The notes under the pieces are model-generated. The model saw only the letters and a list, made by a program, of their open reading frames with translations. It was not told the origin of the DNA and searched no databases. Both the position numbers and the translations under genes were made by a program. DNA of 64,000 nucleotides. Origin: Lachnospiraceae bacterium (GTDB lineage Bacteria > Bacillota > Clostridia > Lachnospirales > Lachnospiraceae). This document shows positions 50,783 to 60,387 of the stretch, one piece after another. Position 1 is the stretch's first letter, and the number at the start of each line of letters is the position of its first letter. The DNA lies in the NCBI GenBank assembly GCA_022769625.1, contig JALEJP010000057.1:1-64000 (forward strand), in the 5' to 3' direction.

Positions 50783-50938
50783 AAAACTCCTTTCCGCTGT
50801 CAGCAGGTCTCCGTACAGAAGAGAAAGACAGTCCTGAAAAATGCGGGATGCAATACAGCTGTGTAGAAATAGTGTTATTATAGATAGAAAAAGTGCAAGA
50901 ATACATGCAAAAACCTTACTATAATCATATGAGTCTAA

Positions 50939-51049
50939 CGTCGATTTTTCCGTGCTTTGCACTCTCAAAATCGACGAAAACATTCGCAATCCGCTCATTT
51001 TTCTGCGAAAAATGGCTGCTTGCTCATGTTTTGCGGGACCCATAGACAT
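50939..51049. repeat. Dispersed structured repeat, full copy with both modules
   Basis: The left module (50939-50976) is a 10-bp stem CGTCGATTTT/AAAATCGACG enclosing GTGC-TTT-GCAC. The right module (50988-51049) is CATTTTTC-TGC-GAAAAATG followed by CTCATGTTTTGCGGGACCCA. Partial copies are at 26117 and 44572. It occupies the middle of the 420-base gap between the divergent AraC and GH31 genes. The rest of that gap holds an 11-bp palindrome at 51051-51074 and a TATAAT-like box near 51136. Confidence 0.75.
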
Positions 51050-51050
51050 A

Positions 51051-51074
51051 AAAATACATGCAAGCATGTATTTT
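51051..51074. repeat. 11-bp palindrome in the AraC-GH31 intergenic region
   Basis: AAAATACATGC-AA-GCATGTATTTT is perfect. It directly follows the dispersed repeat and could be its edge or a regulator site for the AraC/GH31 pair. Confidence 0.5.
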
Positions 51075-51202
51075 ATGTCCATTTGTCCCTTGGCTCATCA
51101 TATTACAGAATGACAGAGACAAGAGTCACGTAACTATATAATCATTATATAACACAGAAGAGAAAAAACAAGAAGGAATACCATTTTACAGGAGGACAGC
51201 AT

Positions 51203-53251
51203 ATGATTTACAGGATCAGATTTGGAGCAATGATTGAAACGGATGCCGTTATGAGACCGGAAATGGCAGCGAAGCTTTTGCAGGGACTTGACGGGAAAAA
51301 GGGAGGGCTTTTTGATTGCATACAGATCCGGAAGGAGGAAGCCATCTATTGCAGACTTGACAGAAAAGATGCAGTTTACGGACTTGGCGAACAGGTTCGC
51401 GGCATAAACAAAAGAGGATGGATTTATAACAGCGACAACAGTGACAATCCACACCACCATGAGGATACCACTTCTCTTTACGGCTCTCACAATTTTCTTG
51501 TGATCGCAGGAGAAAAAAATTATGGGATATTTCTGGATTATGCAGGAAAAGTGGCTTTTGACGTGGGCTATACCGAACAGGATATGCTTTTGATCCGTCC
51601 GGAAGACTGGAATTTTGATCTTTATCTGTTTGAGGGAGACAGCGTCAAAGAAATTGTGCGGGATTTCCGGAGAATGACAGGGCGATGTTATATTCCGCCG
51701 AAGTGGGCATTTGGCTATGGACAGAGCCGCTGGAGTTATTATTCTGCTGATGAGGTACGCCAGATTGTGAAAAAGCACCGGGAAAACAATCTTCCGCTGG
51801 ATGCCGTCTATCTGGATATTGATTATATGGACAATTATAAAGATTTTACGGTAAATGGAGAAGCTTTTCCGGAGTTTGCGGAATTTGTCCGGGAGATGAA
51901 ACGGCAGCATATCCATCTGGTTCCGATTATTGATGCCGGTATCAAAAAAGAGGACGGTTATTCTGTTTACGAGGAAGGAAAAGAAAAGGGATATTTCTGC
52001 AAAAAGGAAGACGGAAGCGAGTTTGTGGCTGCTGTCTGGCCGGGGCACGCAGTTTTTCCGGATTTCTTTCACGAAGAGGCACGGGAATGGTTTGGAAATC
52101 AGTATGATTATCTTCTGAAGCAGGGCATTGATGGATTCTGGAATGATATGAATGAACCGGCGATTTTCTACTCGGAGGAAAGGCTTTTGCAGGTTTTTGA
52201 GAAGCTTGAGAGTTTCAAAGGAAAAAATCTTGGCATGGATGATTATTTTGGAATGCTGGATCTGGTAAATGGGCTTTCTAATAACCGGGAAGATTACGAA
52301 AGCTTTTATCATGATTATCGGGGACGAAAAATTCGCCATGATAAGGTTCACAACCTGTTTGGAGCTTTTATGACCAGAGCGGCATCGGAGGCATTTGAGC
52401 GCTTGCAGCCGGAAAAAAGGATTTTGATGTTTTCACGTTCCTCTGCAACAGGAGCGCACCGATATGGAGGTATCTGGCAGGGGGATAACAAATCCTGGTG
52501 GTCACATCTGCGGTTGAATATCCGGATGTGTCCATCTCTGAACATGTGCGGTTTCCTGTATACGGGAGCGGATCTTGGAGGATTTGGAAGCAATACTACA
52601 GAAGATCTGATGCTGCGTTGGATGGAGTTTGGCATATTCACGCCTCTGATGCGCAATCATTCCGCTGCCGGTACACGCTGCCAGGAGATATATCAGTTTA
52701 AAAATCTGGATGCGTTCCGGAATATTCTGCAGTTTCGTTACCGACTCCTGCCCTATCTGTACAGTGAATTTATGAAGGCAGCACTGGCAGATGAAATGTA
52801 TTTTCAACCGCTCGCTTTTGAGTATCCGGAGGATGATATGGCATCACAGGTGGAGGATCAGCTTCTGGTAGGTGAGAGTCTCATGATTGCTCCTGTCTGT
52901 GAACAGAATGCCAGAGGACGTTATGTCTATCTGCCGGAGGAGATGAAAATGTATCGCCTGAAACAGAACGGCGAGCTGGAATCCGGGATACTTTCTGCAG
53001 GCCATCAATATGTGGCAGCAGAACTGGAGGAGCTGATCTTTTTCCTGAGAAAGGGTCATGCACTGCCGCTTGCCGCAGGGGGAAACTGCGTGGAAGAGGT
53101 GGACTTTGACCATCTGACTGTGCTCACCTTTGGTGATGGAGAGATTTCCTATCGTTATTATCGGGATGACGGGGAAAGCCGGGATTATGATAATCCAGAT
53201 CATATTTCTGTTCTGCATGTGAAAGGTGACTGCGAGATGACGGCAGAATGA
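51203..53251 (+). CDS. GH31 alpha-glucosidase
   Basis: This 682-residue cytosolic enzyme (no signal peptide) should release alpha-linked glucose or xylose from small oligosaccharides. The sequence closely follows GH31 alpha-glucosidases known from Blautia/Ruminococcus obeum: YGLGEQVRGINKRGW, PPKWAFGYGQSRWSYYS, LDAVYLDIDYM, DGFWNDMNEPAIFY with the nucleophile Asp at 315, RSSATGAHRYGGIWQGDNKSWW and TGADLGGFG with the acid/base Asp at 457. It starts behind ACAGGAGGACAGCAT. It is divergent from an AraC regulator, the likely control. Confidence 0.93.
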   Translation: MIYRIRFGAMIETDAVMRPEMAAKLLQGLDGKKGGLFDCIQIRKEEAIYCRLDRKDAVYGLGEQVRGINKRGWIYNSDNSDNPHHHEDTTSLYGSHNFLVIAGEKNYGIFLDYAGKVAFDVGYTEQDMLLIRPEDWNFDLYLFEGDSVKEIVRDFRRMTGRCYIPPKWAFGYGQSRWSYYSADEVRQIVKKHRENNLPLDAVYLDIDYMDNYKDFTVNGEAFPEFAEFVREMKRQHIHLVPIIDAGIKKEDGYSVYEEGKEKGYFCKKEDGSEFVAAVWPGHAVFPDFFHEEAREWFGNQYDYLLKQGIDGFWNDMNEPAIFYSEERLLQVFEKLESFKGKNLGMDDYFGMLDLVNGLSNNREDYESFYHDYRGRKIRHDKVHNLFGAFMTRAASEAFERLQPEKRILMFSRSSATGAHRYGGIWQGDNKSWWSHLRLNIRMCPSLNMCGFLYTGADLGGFGSNTTEDLMLRWMEFGIFTPLMRNHSAAGTRCQEIYQFKNLDAFRNILQFRYRLLPYLYSEFMKAALADEMYFQPLAFEYPEDDMASQVEDQLLVGESLMIAPVCEQNARGRYVYLPEEMKMYRLKQNGELESGILSAGHQYVAAELEELIFFLRKGHALPLAAGGNCVEEVDFDHLTVLTFGDGEISYRYYRDDGESRDYDNPDHISVLHVKGDCEMTAE

Positions 53252-53264
53252 GCAGATCATTTCG

Positions 53265-54512
53265 CTACTCTGCAGTCCCCTTTCCGGCCGGAAGTGTAAC
53301 GGTAAAGGTCGTGCCTGTGTACTCTTCGCTGGTCACCATAATTTTGCCTCGATGGTTTTTTACGATAGTCTGTGCTATGGCAAGTCCAAGCCCATAGCCT
53401 CCGGCTGTCCGTGCACGTGATTTGTCGGTTCGGTAAAAACGTTCAAAAAGATGGGGAAGGTCTTTCTGGGCAATTGGCGTGCCGCTGTTTCGCACTTTCA
53501 AAAGGATTCTGTCGGATTCCTTTTTCAGAGATACGGATACACTTTTTTCGTTTCCGGCATATTTGCATGCATTGTCCAGTAAAATAATAAAAAGCTGTTT
53601 GATCTGGCTGCAGTCCCCGGTCAGATAAAGGCCGTCGGTAATCTCTTCGGTGATGGAAACACCTTGTTCAAAGGCAACTGGTTCAAACGGGAGCAGGCAG
53701 CTCCATGCCAGATCACTCAGTGAAAAGGTGGTTTTTTTAAAAGGGGGGGAGTTTGCATCGGAACGAGCGAGAAACATCAGGTTTTCTACCAGCTCTTTCA
53801 TGCGGGAAGCCTCGGCCTGCGTGTTCTCCAGCCATTTTTTCTCTGCTGCGATGGTGGAGTCCGTGTGGGAGAGCAGAATCCGCAGGTTTGCAAGAATGAC
53901 GGTAAGCGGTGTTTTGAGCTCGTGCGAGGCATCTGCAATGAACTGATTCTGCTGTTCCCATGCAGCTTCCACCGGGCGGAGCGCAAAACGTGCCAGAAAA
54001 ATACTGATGATAAGAAAACACAGCAGAGCCAGCATAAATCCCAGAACGCAGGTGAGAATCAGTTCCCGCAGGGCACGCGTTTCCTGCACGGTATCGGCAA
54101 ATGCGATTTTTTGCCCATCCGGTGTCTGCTGCTTCAAAAAACGAAGCCGGAGATCAGAAAGGAACCCCTCCTCATTGTCAGAAAGCATTGCACCTTTTAC
54201 CGCTTCCTGCGCAAGAGCTTCGGTGACTTCCGAGCTTTCGGGAGAAACGATCGTCTCGATGGTTCCATCCTCATTCAGGATAACGAGAAAAACAGGGGTG
54301 GAATTAACAGGCTGCCTGCGCTTTTCCGGATCCAGATCCAGCCGATGCATATCAAACTGGCGCATCTGGATGATTCGGCGCATGGCACGATCACTTTCCT
54401 GATGGAAAGCGTGAACTCTGGTAGTAATTAGCATGCCCATTACAATACACATGACGATGGTAACGAGGATCATATTTATGAGAACAAACTTGCGACGGAG
54501 CTTTTTAATCAT
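53265..54512 (-). CDS. Sensor histidine kinase
   Basis: This 415-residue membrane kinase has two membrane segments (residues ~8-30 and ~150-174) bounding an extracellular sensor of about 120 residues with a run of basic and acidic residues. The HisKA box is FIADASHELKTPLTVIL with H197; the ATPase boxes are LDNACKYA, FYRTDKSRA and GGYGLGLAIAQTIV. It partners the response regulator whose gene ends 7 bases upstream. The signal is not evident. It converges on the GH31 gene with 13 bases between them. Confidence 0.92.
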   Translation of the reverse strand: MIKKLRRKFVLINMILVTIVMCIVMGMLITTRVHAFHQESDRAMRRIIQMRQFDMHRLDLDPEKRRQPVNSTPVFLVILNEDGTIETIVSPESSEVTEALAQEAVKGAMLSDNEEGFLSDLRLRFLKQQTPDGQKIAFADTVQETRALRELILTCVLGFMLALLCFLIISIFLARFALRPVEAAWEQQNQFIADASHELKTPLTVILANLRILLSHTDSTIAAEKKWLENTQAEASRMKELVENLMFLARSDANSPPFKKTTFSLSDLAWSCLLPFEPVAFEQGVSITEEITDGLYLTGDCSQIKQLFIILLDNACKYAGNEKSVSVSLKKESDRILLKVRNSGTPIAQKDLPHLFERFYRTDKSRARTAGGYGLGLAIAQTIVKNHRGKIMVTSEEYTGTTFTVTLPAGKGTAE

Positions 54513-54519
54513 AATAACC

Positions 54520-55188
54520 TCAGCTTTCCAGGCGGTATCCCACCTTGCGGACGGTTCCTATTGTGACTCTGGAGTCCAGGTAATGAAATTTTTTCCGCAG
54601 AAAAGAAATGTAAGCCTCTACGTTGTTGTCTTCTGCGCTGGAATCCATTCCCCAGACTTTTATGATCAGTGTTTCTTTGGAAATCAGCATCCGGGGGTTA
54701 GCCATCAAAATCTTCAGGATTTCAAATTCCTTGTAGCCCAGATGAATGGATTTCTCATGGCACCACAGATCATTGGTGGAGAGATTTAGGGTCAGATCGG
54801 CAAAAGACATTTCCTGCATGATGACTTCTCCCTGGCGCCTGGTAAGAGCACGGATTCTGGCAAGCAGCTCGTCCGGAACGAAAGGCTTTGTCATATAATC
54901 ATCTGCGCCGAAATCCAGTCCGGCTATTTTGTTTTTTACGTCATCCAGGGCAGTCAGCATGATGACGGGAGTAGCAATCCGGGCAAGCCGGAGACGACGA
55001 ACCAGTTCAAAACCATCCATGCCGGGCAGCATCACATCCAGTACGATCACGTCATAATTTCCGCTGGACGCATAGGCAAACCCATCCGTCCCGCTGCAGA
55101 CGATGTCTGCCTGATAACGGGCTTCCTTCATGATCTGGCCAAGGGCATCCGCCAGATGTTTTTCATCCTCTATAATTAAAATCTGCAT
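54520..55188 (-). CDS. OmpR/PhoB-type response regulator
   Basis: This 222-residue protein has a receiver domain (phosphoacceptor D51 in VIVLDVMLPGMDGF, MTKPF with the conserved lysine) and a C-terminal winged-helix DNA-binding domain (LGYKEFEILKILMANPRMLISKETLIIKVWG, YISFLRKKF, IGTVRKVGYRLE). It is the first gene of the two-component pair and begins behind CAGGAGGTCTCT. Targets are unknown. topB lies divergently, about 290 bases away. Confidence 0.94.
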   Translation of the reverse strand: MQILIIEDEKHLADALGQIMKEARYQADIVCSGTDGFAYASSGNYDVIVLDVMLPGMDGFELVRRLRLARIATPVIMLTALDDVKNKIAGLDFGADDYMTKPFVPDELLARIRALTRRQGEVIMQEMSFADLTLNLSTNDLWCHEKSIHLGYKEFEILKILMANPRMLISKETLIIKVWGMDSSAEDNNVEAYISFLRKKFHYLDSRVTIGTVRKVGYRLES

Positions 55189-55477
55189 AGAGACCTCCTG
55201 TCTGCAAAAATAGTAGAAATCTTATTTACATAGTAACATATTTTCCAGCAGTGTAGCAGAGAAAGCTGAAAATATTCTGAACCAGAGGAAGAAGGCTGCA
55301 AATCCGGGGAAAATACAACGGTATTGTGAGGAAAGTAAAAAGGCAGATGACAGAAACTGCCGGATAGTATAAAATGAGTTAAGGGACACCCCAAACAGGA
55401 CTTATTGTACAGGAAAGCAGAAGATGGCAGAGCTTCTGCCTGGTATGATCAAACAGAGACAGGATGAAGGAGATATT

Positions 55478-57715
55478 ATGAAAGCTTTGGTTCTCGCAGA
55501 AAAACCTTCCGTGGCACGGGATATTGCACGGGTGCTGCACTGCACCAGGAATCTGTCCGGTGCGATGGAGGGAGAGAAATATATTGTAACCTGGGCACTT
55601 GGCCATTTGGTGACGTTGGCAGACCCGGAAGAGTATGACAAAAAATATGTAAAATGGGATATGGAAACATTGCCCATGATGCCGGAAAAGATGCAGCTGG
55701 TGGTGATCAGGCAGACAGCGAAGCAGTTTAGTCTGGTGAAGACTCAGCTTTTTCGCAAGGATGTAAACAGTATTATTATTGCCACAGATGCAGGGCGTGA
55801 GGGAGAACTGGTGGCACGCTGGATTCTGGATAAGGCCGGATGCCGCAAGCCGGTAAAAAGGCTGTGGATTTCTTCTGTTACCGATAAGGCCATACGGGAA
55901 GGATTTGATCACCTGAAGGACGGCAGAGAATACAACAATCTCTACCGTGCGGCGGAGGCACGTGCAGAGGCGGACTGGCTGGTGGGAATCAATGCCACGA
56001 GAGCTATGACCTGCAAATACAATGCGCAGCTTTCCTGCGGACGTGTGCAGACTCCGACACTTGCAATGGTGGCACACCGGGAAAAGGAGATCCGCAGTTT
56101 CGTTCCAAAGGAGTATTACGGGATGCAGGTATTTGCCGACAATGTGCGGTTTACCTGGCAGGATCCCAAAAGTTCCGGATATTGTACGTTTCAGAAGGAA
56201 CGGATGGACGGGATTGAAAAGAAACTGCGTGATCTGGCAAAAAAGGGAGGAAAGCTTGCCATCCGGGAAAAGAAAACTGCGGCAAAGAAAACATTTGCTC
56301 CCGGACTTTATGATCTGACCGAGCTGCAGCGGGATGCCAACAAGCGCTATGGTTATTCTGCAAAAGAGACTTTAAACATTATGCAGCGTCTGTATGAAAA
56401 TCATAAGGTGCTGACTTATCCGAGAACGGACTCCAGATATATCACAACGGATGTGGCAGATACACTAAAAGAAAGGCTGCGTGCCTGCAGTGTTGGGCCT
56501 TACCGGAAACTTGCCGGAAGTCTTGCCATGAAACCGATCCGGAAAAATGCCTCCTTTGTGGACAATAAAAAGGTCACGGATCACCATGCAATCATCCCAA
56601 CGGAGCAGTATGTGGATCTGACGCATATGACAAATGAGGAGCGCAGAGTTTATGACCTTGTGATACGGCGTTTCCTTGCCGTACTGCTTCCGGCTTTTGA
56701 ATATGAACAGACGATATTTTACGGGGAGGCAGCAGGGGAAAGTTTTGTGGCGAAAGGTAAGATCGTGAAAAGCCAGGGCTGGAAAGAAGCCTATGAGACA
56801 CTTGGAACAGATGAGGAGTGGGAAGAGGAAGATACGGCGGCAGCCGGTTCTTTAAAAGATCAGACGCTTCCTTCCCTGAAAAAGGGAGATGTTCTTACTC
56901 TTGCAAAGATCAGTGTCACGACAGGAAAGACGGCACCGCCGCCCTATTTTACGGAGGCGACCCTGCTGTCCGCCATGGAAAATCCGGTGAAATATCTCGA
57001 GACCAGAGATAATCGTGCGGCAAAGACGCTTGGTGAGACAGGCGGACTTGGAACGGTAGCCACAAGAGCAGACATCATTGATAAACTGTTCCATTCCTTT
57101 CTGATGGAAAAAAGGGGAAACGAAATACATCTGACAGGAAAAGGAAGGCAGCTTCTGGAGCTGGTTCCGGAGGATCTGCGCAAACCGGAGCTGACGGCTT
57201 CCTGGGAGATGAAACTGTCCGGTATCGCGAAAGGAAATCTGAAAAAAGAGACATTTATCGGGGAAATCAGGGACTATACAGAGGAACTGATCGGTGAGAT
57301 AAAAGGAGGAACACAGACCTTCCGGCATGACAACCTGACAAACAAAAAATGTCCCCAGTGTGGGAAACGGCTTCTTGCTGTGAATGGAAAGAACAGCAAA
57401 ATGCTGGTCTGCCAAGACAGAGAATGTGGATACCGTGAGACGGTTTCCCGGGTCTCCAATGCAAGATGTCCGAAATGTCATAAAAAAATGGAGCTTATTG
57501 GAAAGGGTGAGGAGCAGACCTTCCTCTGCAAATGCGGATATAAGGAAAAGCTGTCTGCATTTAAAAACAGGAGAGAGAAGGAGGGAGCCGGTGTCAGCAA
57601 ACGTGATGTGCAGAACTATCTGCGCAGACAACAGAAGGAGGCATCCCAACCGGTGAACAATGCGTTTGCTGCGGCTTTTGCAAAGCTGAATTTCGAGGAA
57701 GAAACGAAAAAATAG
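55478..57715 (+). CDS. topB: DNA topoisomerase III
   Basis: This type IA topoisomerase resolves DNA strand interlinks. The 745-residue protein has the TOPRIM domain (MKALVLAEKPSVARDIARVL, IIATDAGREGELVARWIL), the core with SCGRVQTPTLAMV and the active-site tyrosine Y314 in LTYPRTDSRYI. Two C-terminal zinc-finger repeats follow (KKCPQCGKRL...CQDRECGY and RCPKCHKKM...CKCGYKEK). The start at MKALVLAEK has GAAGGAGATATT upstream; the frame extends 18 codons further but without conservation. It ends before a two-way terminator. Confidence 0.94.
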   Translation: MKALVLAEKPSVARDIARVLHCTRNLSGAMEGEKYIVTWALGHLVTLADPEEYDKKYVKWDMETLPMMPEKMQLVVIRQTAKQFSLVKTQLFRKDVNSIIIATDAGREGELVARWILDKAGCRKPVKRLWISSVTDKAIREGFDHLKDGREYNNLYRAAEARAEADWLVGINATRAMTCKYNAQLSCGRVQTPTLAMVAHREKEIRSFVPKEYYGMQVFADNVRFTWQDPKSSGYCTFQKERMDGIEKKLRDLAKKGGKLAIREKKTAAKKTFAPGLYDLTELQRDANKRYGYSAKETLNIMQRLYENHKVLTYPRTDSRYITTDVADTLKERLRACSVGPYRKLAGSLAMKPIRKNASFVDNKKVTDHHAIIPTEQYVDLTHMTNEERRVYDLVIRRFLAVLLPAFEYEQTIFYGEAAGESFVAKGKIVKSQGWKEAYETLGTDEEWEEEDTAAAGSLKDQTLPSLKKGDVLTLAKISVTTGKTAPPPYFTEATLLSAMENPVKYLETRDNRAAKTLGETGGLGTVATRADIIDKLFHSFLMEKRGNEIHLTGKGRQLLELVPEDLRKPELTASWEMKLSGIAKGNLKKETFIGEIRDYTEELIGEIKGGTQTFRHDNLTNKKCPQCGKRLLAVNGKNSKMLVCQDRECGYRETVSRVSNARCPKCHKKMELIGKGEEQTFLCKCGYKEKLSAFKNRREKEGAGVSKRDVQNYLRRQQKEASQPVNNAFAAAFAKLNFEEETKK

Positions 57716-57725
57716 GAACAGGAAA

Positions 57726-57759
57726 GCCGCTGTACGGATTCTTAAATCGGTACAGCGGC
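57726..57759. terminator. Bidirectional terminator between topB and the exporter gene
   Basis: GCCGCTGTAC and GTACAGCGGC form a perfect stem extended by GAT/ATC. It lies between two convergent genes. The flanking T runs are short, so its strength is uncertain. Confidence 0.6.
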
Positions 57760-57763
57760 CTGT

Positions 57764-58618
57764 TTATGCGATGCAAAACAGCTGTAGCACAATGCCTGCG
57801 ATGACAGCTGTCACATACAGCATCCCGATGATTTTGAAATTCTCAGACATATTTTTATTGGTACGGAACAGAATGACCAGACCGATGCCCGCACCGGTGC
57901 AAAGTCCTGCCACGGCAGAACCAAAACTGATGACACCGTCGAGAAAAAGCTGTGTGATCAGCACGGAAGCGGCACAGTTTGGAATCAGTCCGATCAGTGC
58001 AGTCAGAAACGGCTGCAGGATCGTACCGCCAAGCAGGAGACGGGAAAGGGATTCCAGACCGATCCATTCAATCAGAATATTCAGCACCGCGTTGAAGATC
58101 AGAAGAAAGGCAAAAAGCTTCAGAGAATGATTCAGCGCCGGACGGATGATCCCGTGATGGTCGTGGCAGCCGCAGTGGTCGCAGAGGTCTTCCACATGTT
58201 TGGCTGGGCGTGGTCTGCGGTTCCAGAACAGATCCACCAGATAACCGGCCGGAATGGCGATCAACAGCTTGGCAAATATCAGTTTTCCGACCATACCTGC
58301 TTTCTCCGGCTGTGCCATGAGAATCAGGATGGCTTCGTCTGAGGTGGAAAGATACACGGCAAGCAGAGTTCCTATGGTGACGATACCGCCGCAGTACAGG
58401 CTGGAGATCAGAGCGGAGAATCCGCACTGGGGTACACAGCCAAGGATGGCTCCCACGGCTGGGCCGGCCTTTTTGTGCCGAAAAATGCGGGGCAGAAAGC
58501 TGCCGGAATAGTGTTCCATGGCTTCCAGTATCAGGAAAGCGGCAAACAGAAAAGGAAGCATACGCAGGCTGTCAATGAGGGCATCCGCGGATGCTTCAAA
58601 AAGTAATGATAAAGTCAT
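57764..58618 (-). CDS. ArsP_2/DUF2899-family putative metal exporter
   Basis: This 284-residue protein has about eight to ten membrane segments and two similar halves: GAILGCVPQCGFSALISSLYCGG in the first and IGLIPNCAASVLITQLFLDG in the second. It matches the putative heavy-metal (arsenic or manganese) exporter family. The central loop (HVEDLCDHCGCHDHHGI) is rich in Cys and His and likely binds metal. The start was moved to MTLSLLFEAS, behind AGGAGATG; an upstream ATG at 58663 lies within the leader hairpin. The 5' leader has a long hairpin, suggesting regulated expression. Confidence 0.78.
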   Translation of the reverse strand: MTLSLLFEASADALIDSLRMLPFLFAAFLILEAMEHYSGSFLPRIFRHKKAGPAVGAILGCVPQCGFSALISSLYCGGIVTIGTLLAVYLSTSDEAILILMAQPEKAGMVGKLIFAKLLIAIPAGYLVDLFWNRRPRPAKHVEDLCDHCGCHDHHGIIRPALNHSLKLFAFLLIFNAVLNILIEWIGLESLSRLLLGGTILQPFLTALIGLIPNCAASVLITQLFLDGVISFGSAVAGLCTGAGIGLVILFRTNKNMSENFKIIGMLYVTAVIAGIVLQLFCIA

Positions 58619-58651
58619 ATAAAAATCATCTCCTGTGATGGGGGTTGAACA

Positions 58652-58703
58652 GTTACGTTTCAATGACAGGTCTGTCTGTGGTATGCCATCTTGAAACAGT
58701 AAC
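58652..58703 (-). promoter_or_regulatory. Leader hairpin of the metal exporter gene
   Basis: On the minus strand GTTAC-T-GTTTCAA and TTGAAAC-GTAAC pair around a 27-base loop, beginning about where transcription should start from a TATAAT box (58712 to 58707). A riboswitch or an operator are both possible. It does not fit the yybP-ykoY manganese motif by eye. Confidence 0.45.
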
Positions 58704-58845
58704 GTGATTATAACAAAAAAGAAATCAAAAGTATAGTTTTATTTTTCCGGATACGGACTGGCAGAAAGCCCGACGGTTCCTGAATGGCAGCCGCTTCGCT
58801 CAGATCTTTGCCGCCCGGGGTGAGGGAAGCTTTGGCACTTTCTCC

Positions 58846-58874
58846 TTGTAGTTTAAAAGGAAGTATGCTATACT
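58846..58874 (+). promoter_or_regulatory. Promoter of the pyrH operon
   Basis: TTGTAG (58846-58851) and TATACT (58869-58874) are 17 bases apart, 76 bases before pyrH. Confidence 0.6.
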
Positions 58875-58950
58875 TTTTGCAGAAAGTTTCCATAGGATCG
58901 GAAGATGCATCAGACAGTATTTCCGGTAAGAAAACAGGTTGAGGTGTAAT

Positions 58951-59646
58951 ATGAAGAGAGTATTGTTGAAATTAAGCGGGGAAGCTCTTGCAGGTGACAA
59001 AAAGACAGGATTTGATGAGCCTACTGTCACAAAAGTGGCAGTCCAGGTAAAGCAGCTTGTGGATGCCGGGATTCAGGTAGGCATCGTGATCGGCGGCGGA
59101 AATTTCTGGAGAGGACGTTCCAGTGAAAACATTGACCGCACAAAGGCAGATCAGATCGGCATGCTTGCTACCGTGATGAACTGTATTTATGTGTCGGAGA
59201 TCTTCCGGTCGGTCGGGATGATGACGCAGATCCTGACACCGTTTGCGTGCGGAGCCTTTACCAAGCTTTTTGCGAAGGATCGTGTGAATAAATATTTTGA
59301 GAAAGGTATTGTGTCATTCTTCGCAGGCGGCACCGGTCATCCTTATTTCTCAACGGATACGGCAACCGTACTGCGTGCCATTGAGATCGAGGCGGATGTG
59401 ATTCTGCTGGCGAAATCCATTGACGGCGTTTACGACAGTGATCCGAAGACCAATCCGGACGCAAAGAAATATGACGAGATTTCCATTCAGGAGGTCATCG
59501 ACAAAAAACTTGGCGTAGTGGATATGGCAGCATCGATTCTCTGCATGGAGAACAAAATGCCCATGCTGGTGTTTGGGCTGAATGAAGAAAACAGCATCGT
59601 CAACACGGTAAACGGCAAATTTAACGGAACGAAAGTGACAGTTTAG
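58951..59646 (+). CDS. pyrH: UMP kinase
   Basis: PyrH phosphorylates UMP to UDP. The 231-residue amino acid kinase-fold protein has [40 protein letters not shown] [28 protein letters not shown] and [13 protein letters not shown]. The start at MKRVLLK is preceded by GAGGTGTAAT. It opens the conserved run pyrH-frr-uppS-cdsA-dxr-rseP. Confidence 0.96.
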   Translation: MKRVLLKLSGEALAGDKKTGFDEPTVTKVAVQVKQLVDAGIQVGIVIGGGNFWRGRSSENIDRTKADQIGMLATVMNCIYVSEIFRSVGMMTQILTPFACGAFTKLFAKDRVNKYFEKGIVSFFAGGTGHPYFSTDTATVLRAIEIEADVILLAKSIDGVYDSDPKTNPDAKKYDEISIQEVIDKKLGVVDMAASILCMENKMPMLVFGLNEENSIVNTVNGKFNGTKVTV

Positions 59647-59666
59647 GATACAGGAGGAATTGGAAA

Positions 59667-60221
59667 ATGGATGAGAGAATCAAAATTTATGATACGAAAA
59701 TGACAAAGTCTTACAACAATCTGCTGGATGAATTTGGAGCAATCCGTGCCGGACGTGCAAATCCGCACGTGCTGGATCGTATCACGGTGGAGTATTATGG
59801 TGCACCGACCCCGCTGCAGCAGGTGGGCAACATCACAGTGCCGGAGCCGCGTATGATTCAGATTCAGCCATGGGATACCAGCATGATCAAGGCAATCTGC
59901 AAAGCAATTCAGGTATCCGATCTTGGTATTAATCCCAATACGGACGGTAAGGTGATCCGCCTGATCTTCCCGGAGCTTACCGAGGAGCGCAGAAAAGATC
60001 TGGTAAAAGAGGTTAAGAAAAAAGGTGAGGGAGCCAAAGTGGCTGTCCGCAATATCCGCAGAGATGCAAATGATGCATTCAAAAAACTGGGAAAGAGTAA
60101 AGAGGTATCCGAGGACGAAGTAAAAGAGCTGGAAGAGAAGGTTCAGAAAATGACAGACAAATATATTAAGGATATCGACAAAGCGATCGAAGAAAAATCA
60201 AAGGAGATCATGACCGTCTAG
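59667..60221 (+). CDS. frr: Ribosome recycling factor
   Basis: RRF releases ribosomes from mRNA after termination, with EF-G. The 184-residue protein has [64 protein letters not shown] and a helical C-terminus ([14 protein letters not shown]). Length and position after pyrH are typical. It starts behind ACAGGAGGAATTGGAAA. Confidence 0.96.
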   Translation: MDERIKIYDTKMTKSYNNLLDEFGAIRAGRANPHVLDRITVEYYGAPTPLQQVGNITVPEPRMIQIQPWDTSMIKAICKAIQVSDLGINPNTDGKVIRLIFPELTEERRKDLVKEVKKKGEGAKVAVRNIRRDANDAFKKLGKSKEVSEDEVKELEEKVQKMTDKYIKDIDKAIEEKSKEIMTV

Positions 60222-60387
60222 TTCTGTCTGACAGGAAAGCAGACAGCAGGACAGAGTGTTTTTCCGAATTCATATTGCAGACAGTGGAAAGCCTGCCGGG
60301 CAGACTTTCTGAAGTTGGGAAATTAAGAGGGGGATGTTGCATTGTGGCATCCCCGCTTTCATGCTTGTATACGGGAGGGTAGATGAC

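Noticed and set aside
50783..51082. 100-codon N-terminal extension of the AraC protein
   Set aside because: It translates the dispersed repeat; a GAAAGGAG site supports the start at 50782.
51134..52351. 405-codon minus-strand ORF opposite GH31
   Set aside because: Antisense to conserved catalytic motifs; composition rich in Ile/Lys/Phe and no domain seen.
58652..58703. yybP-ykoY manganese riboswitch
   Set aside because: A hairpin is present but the conserved internal loops of that class are not seen.
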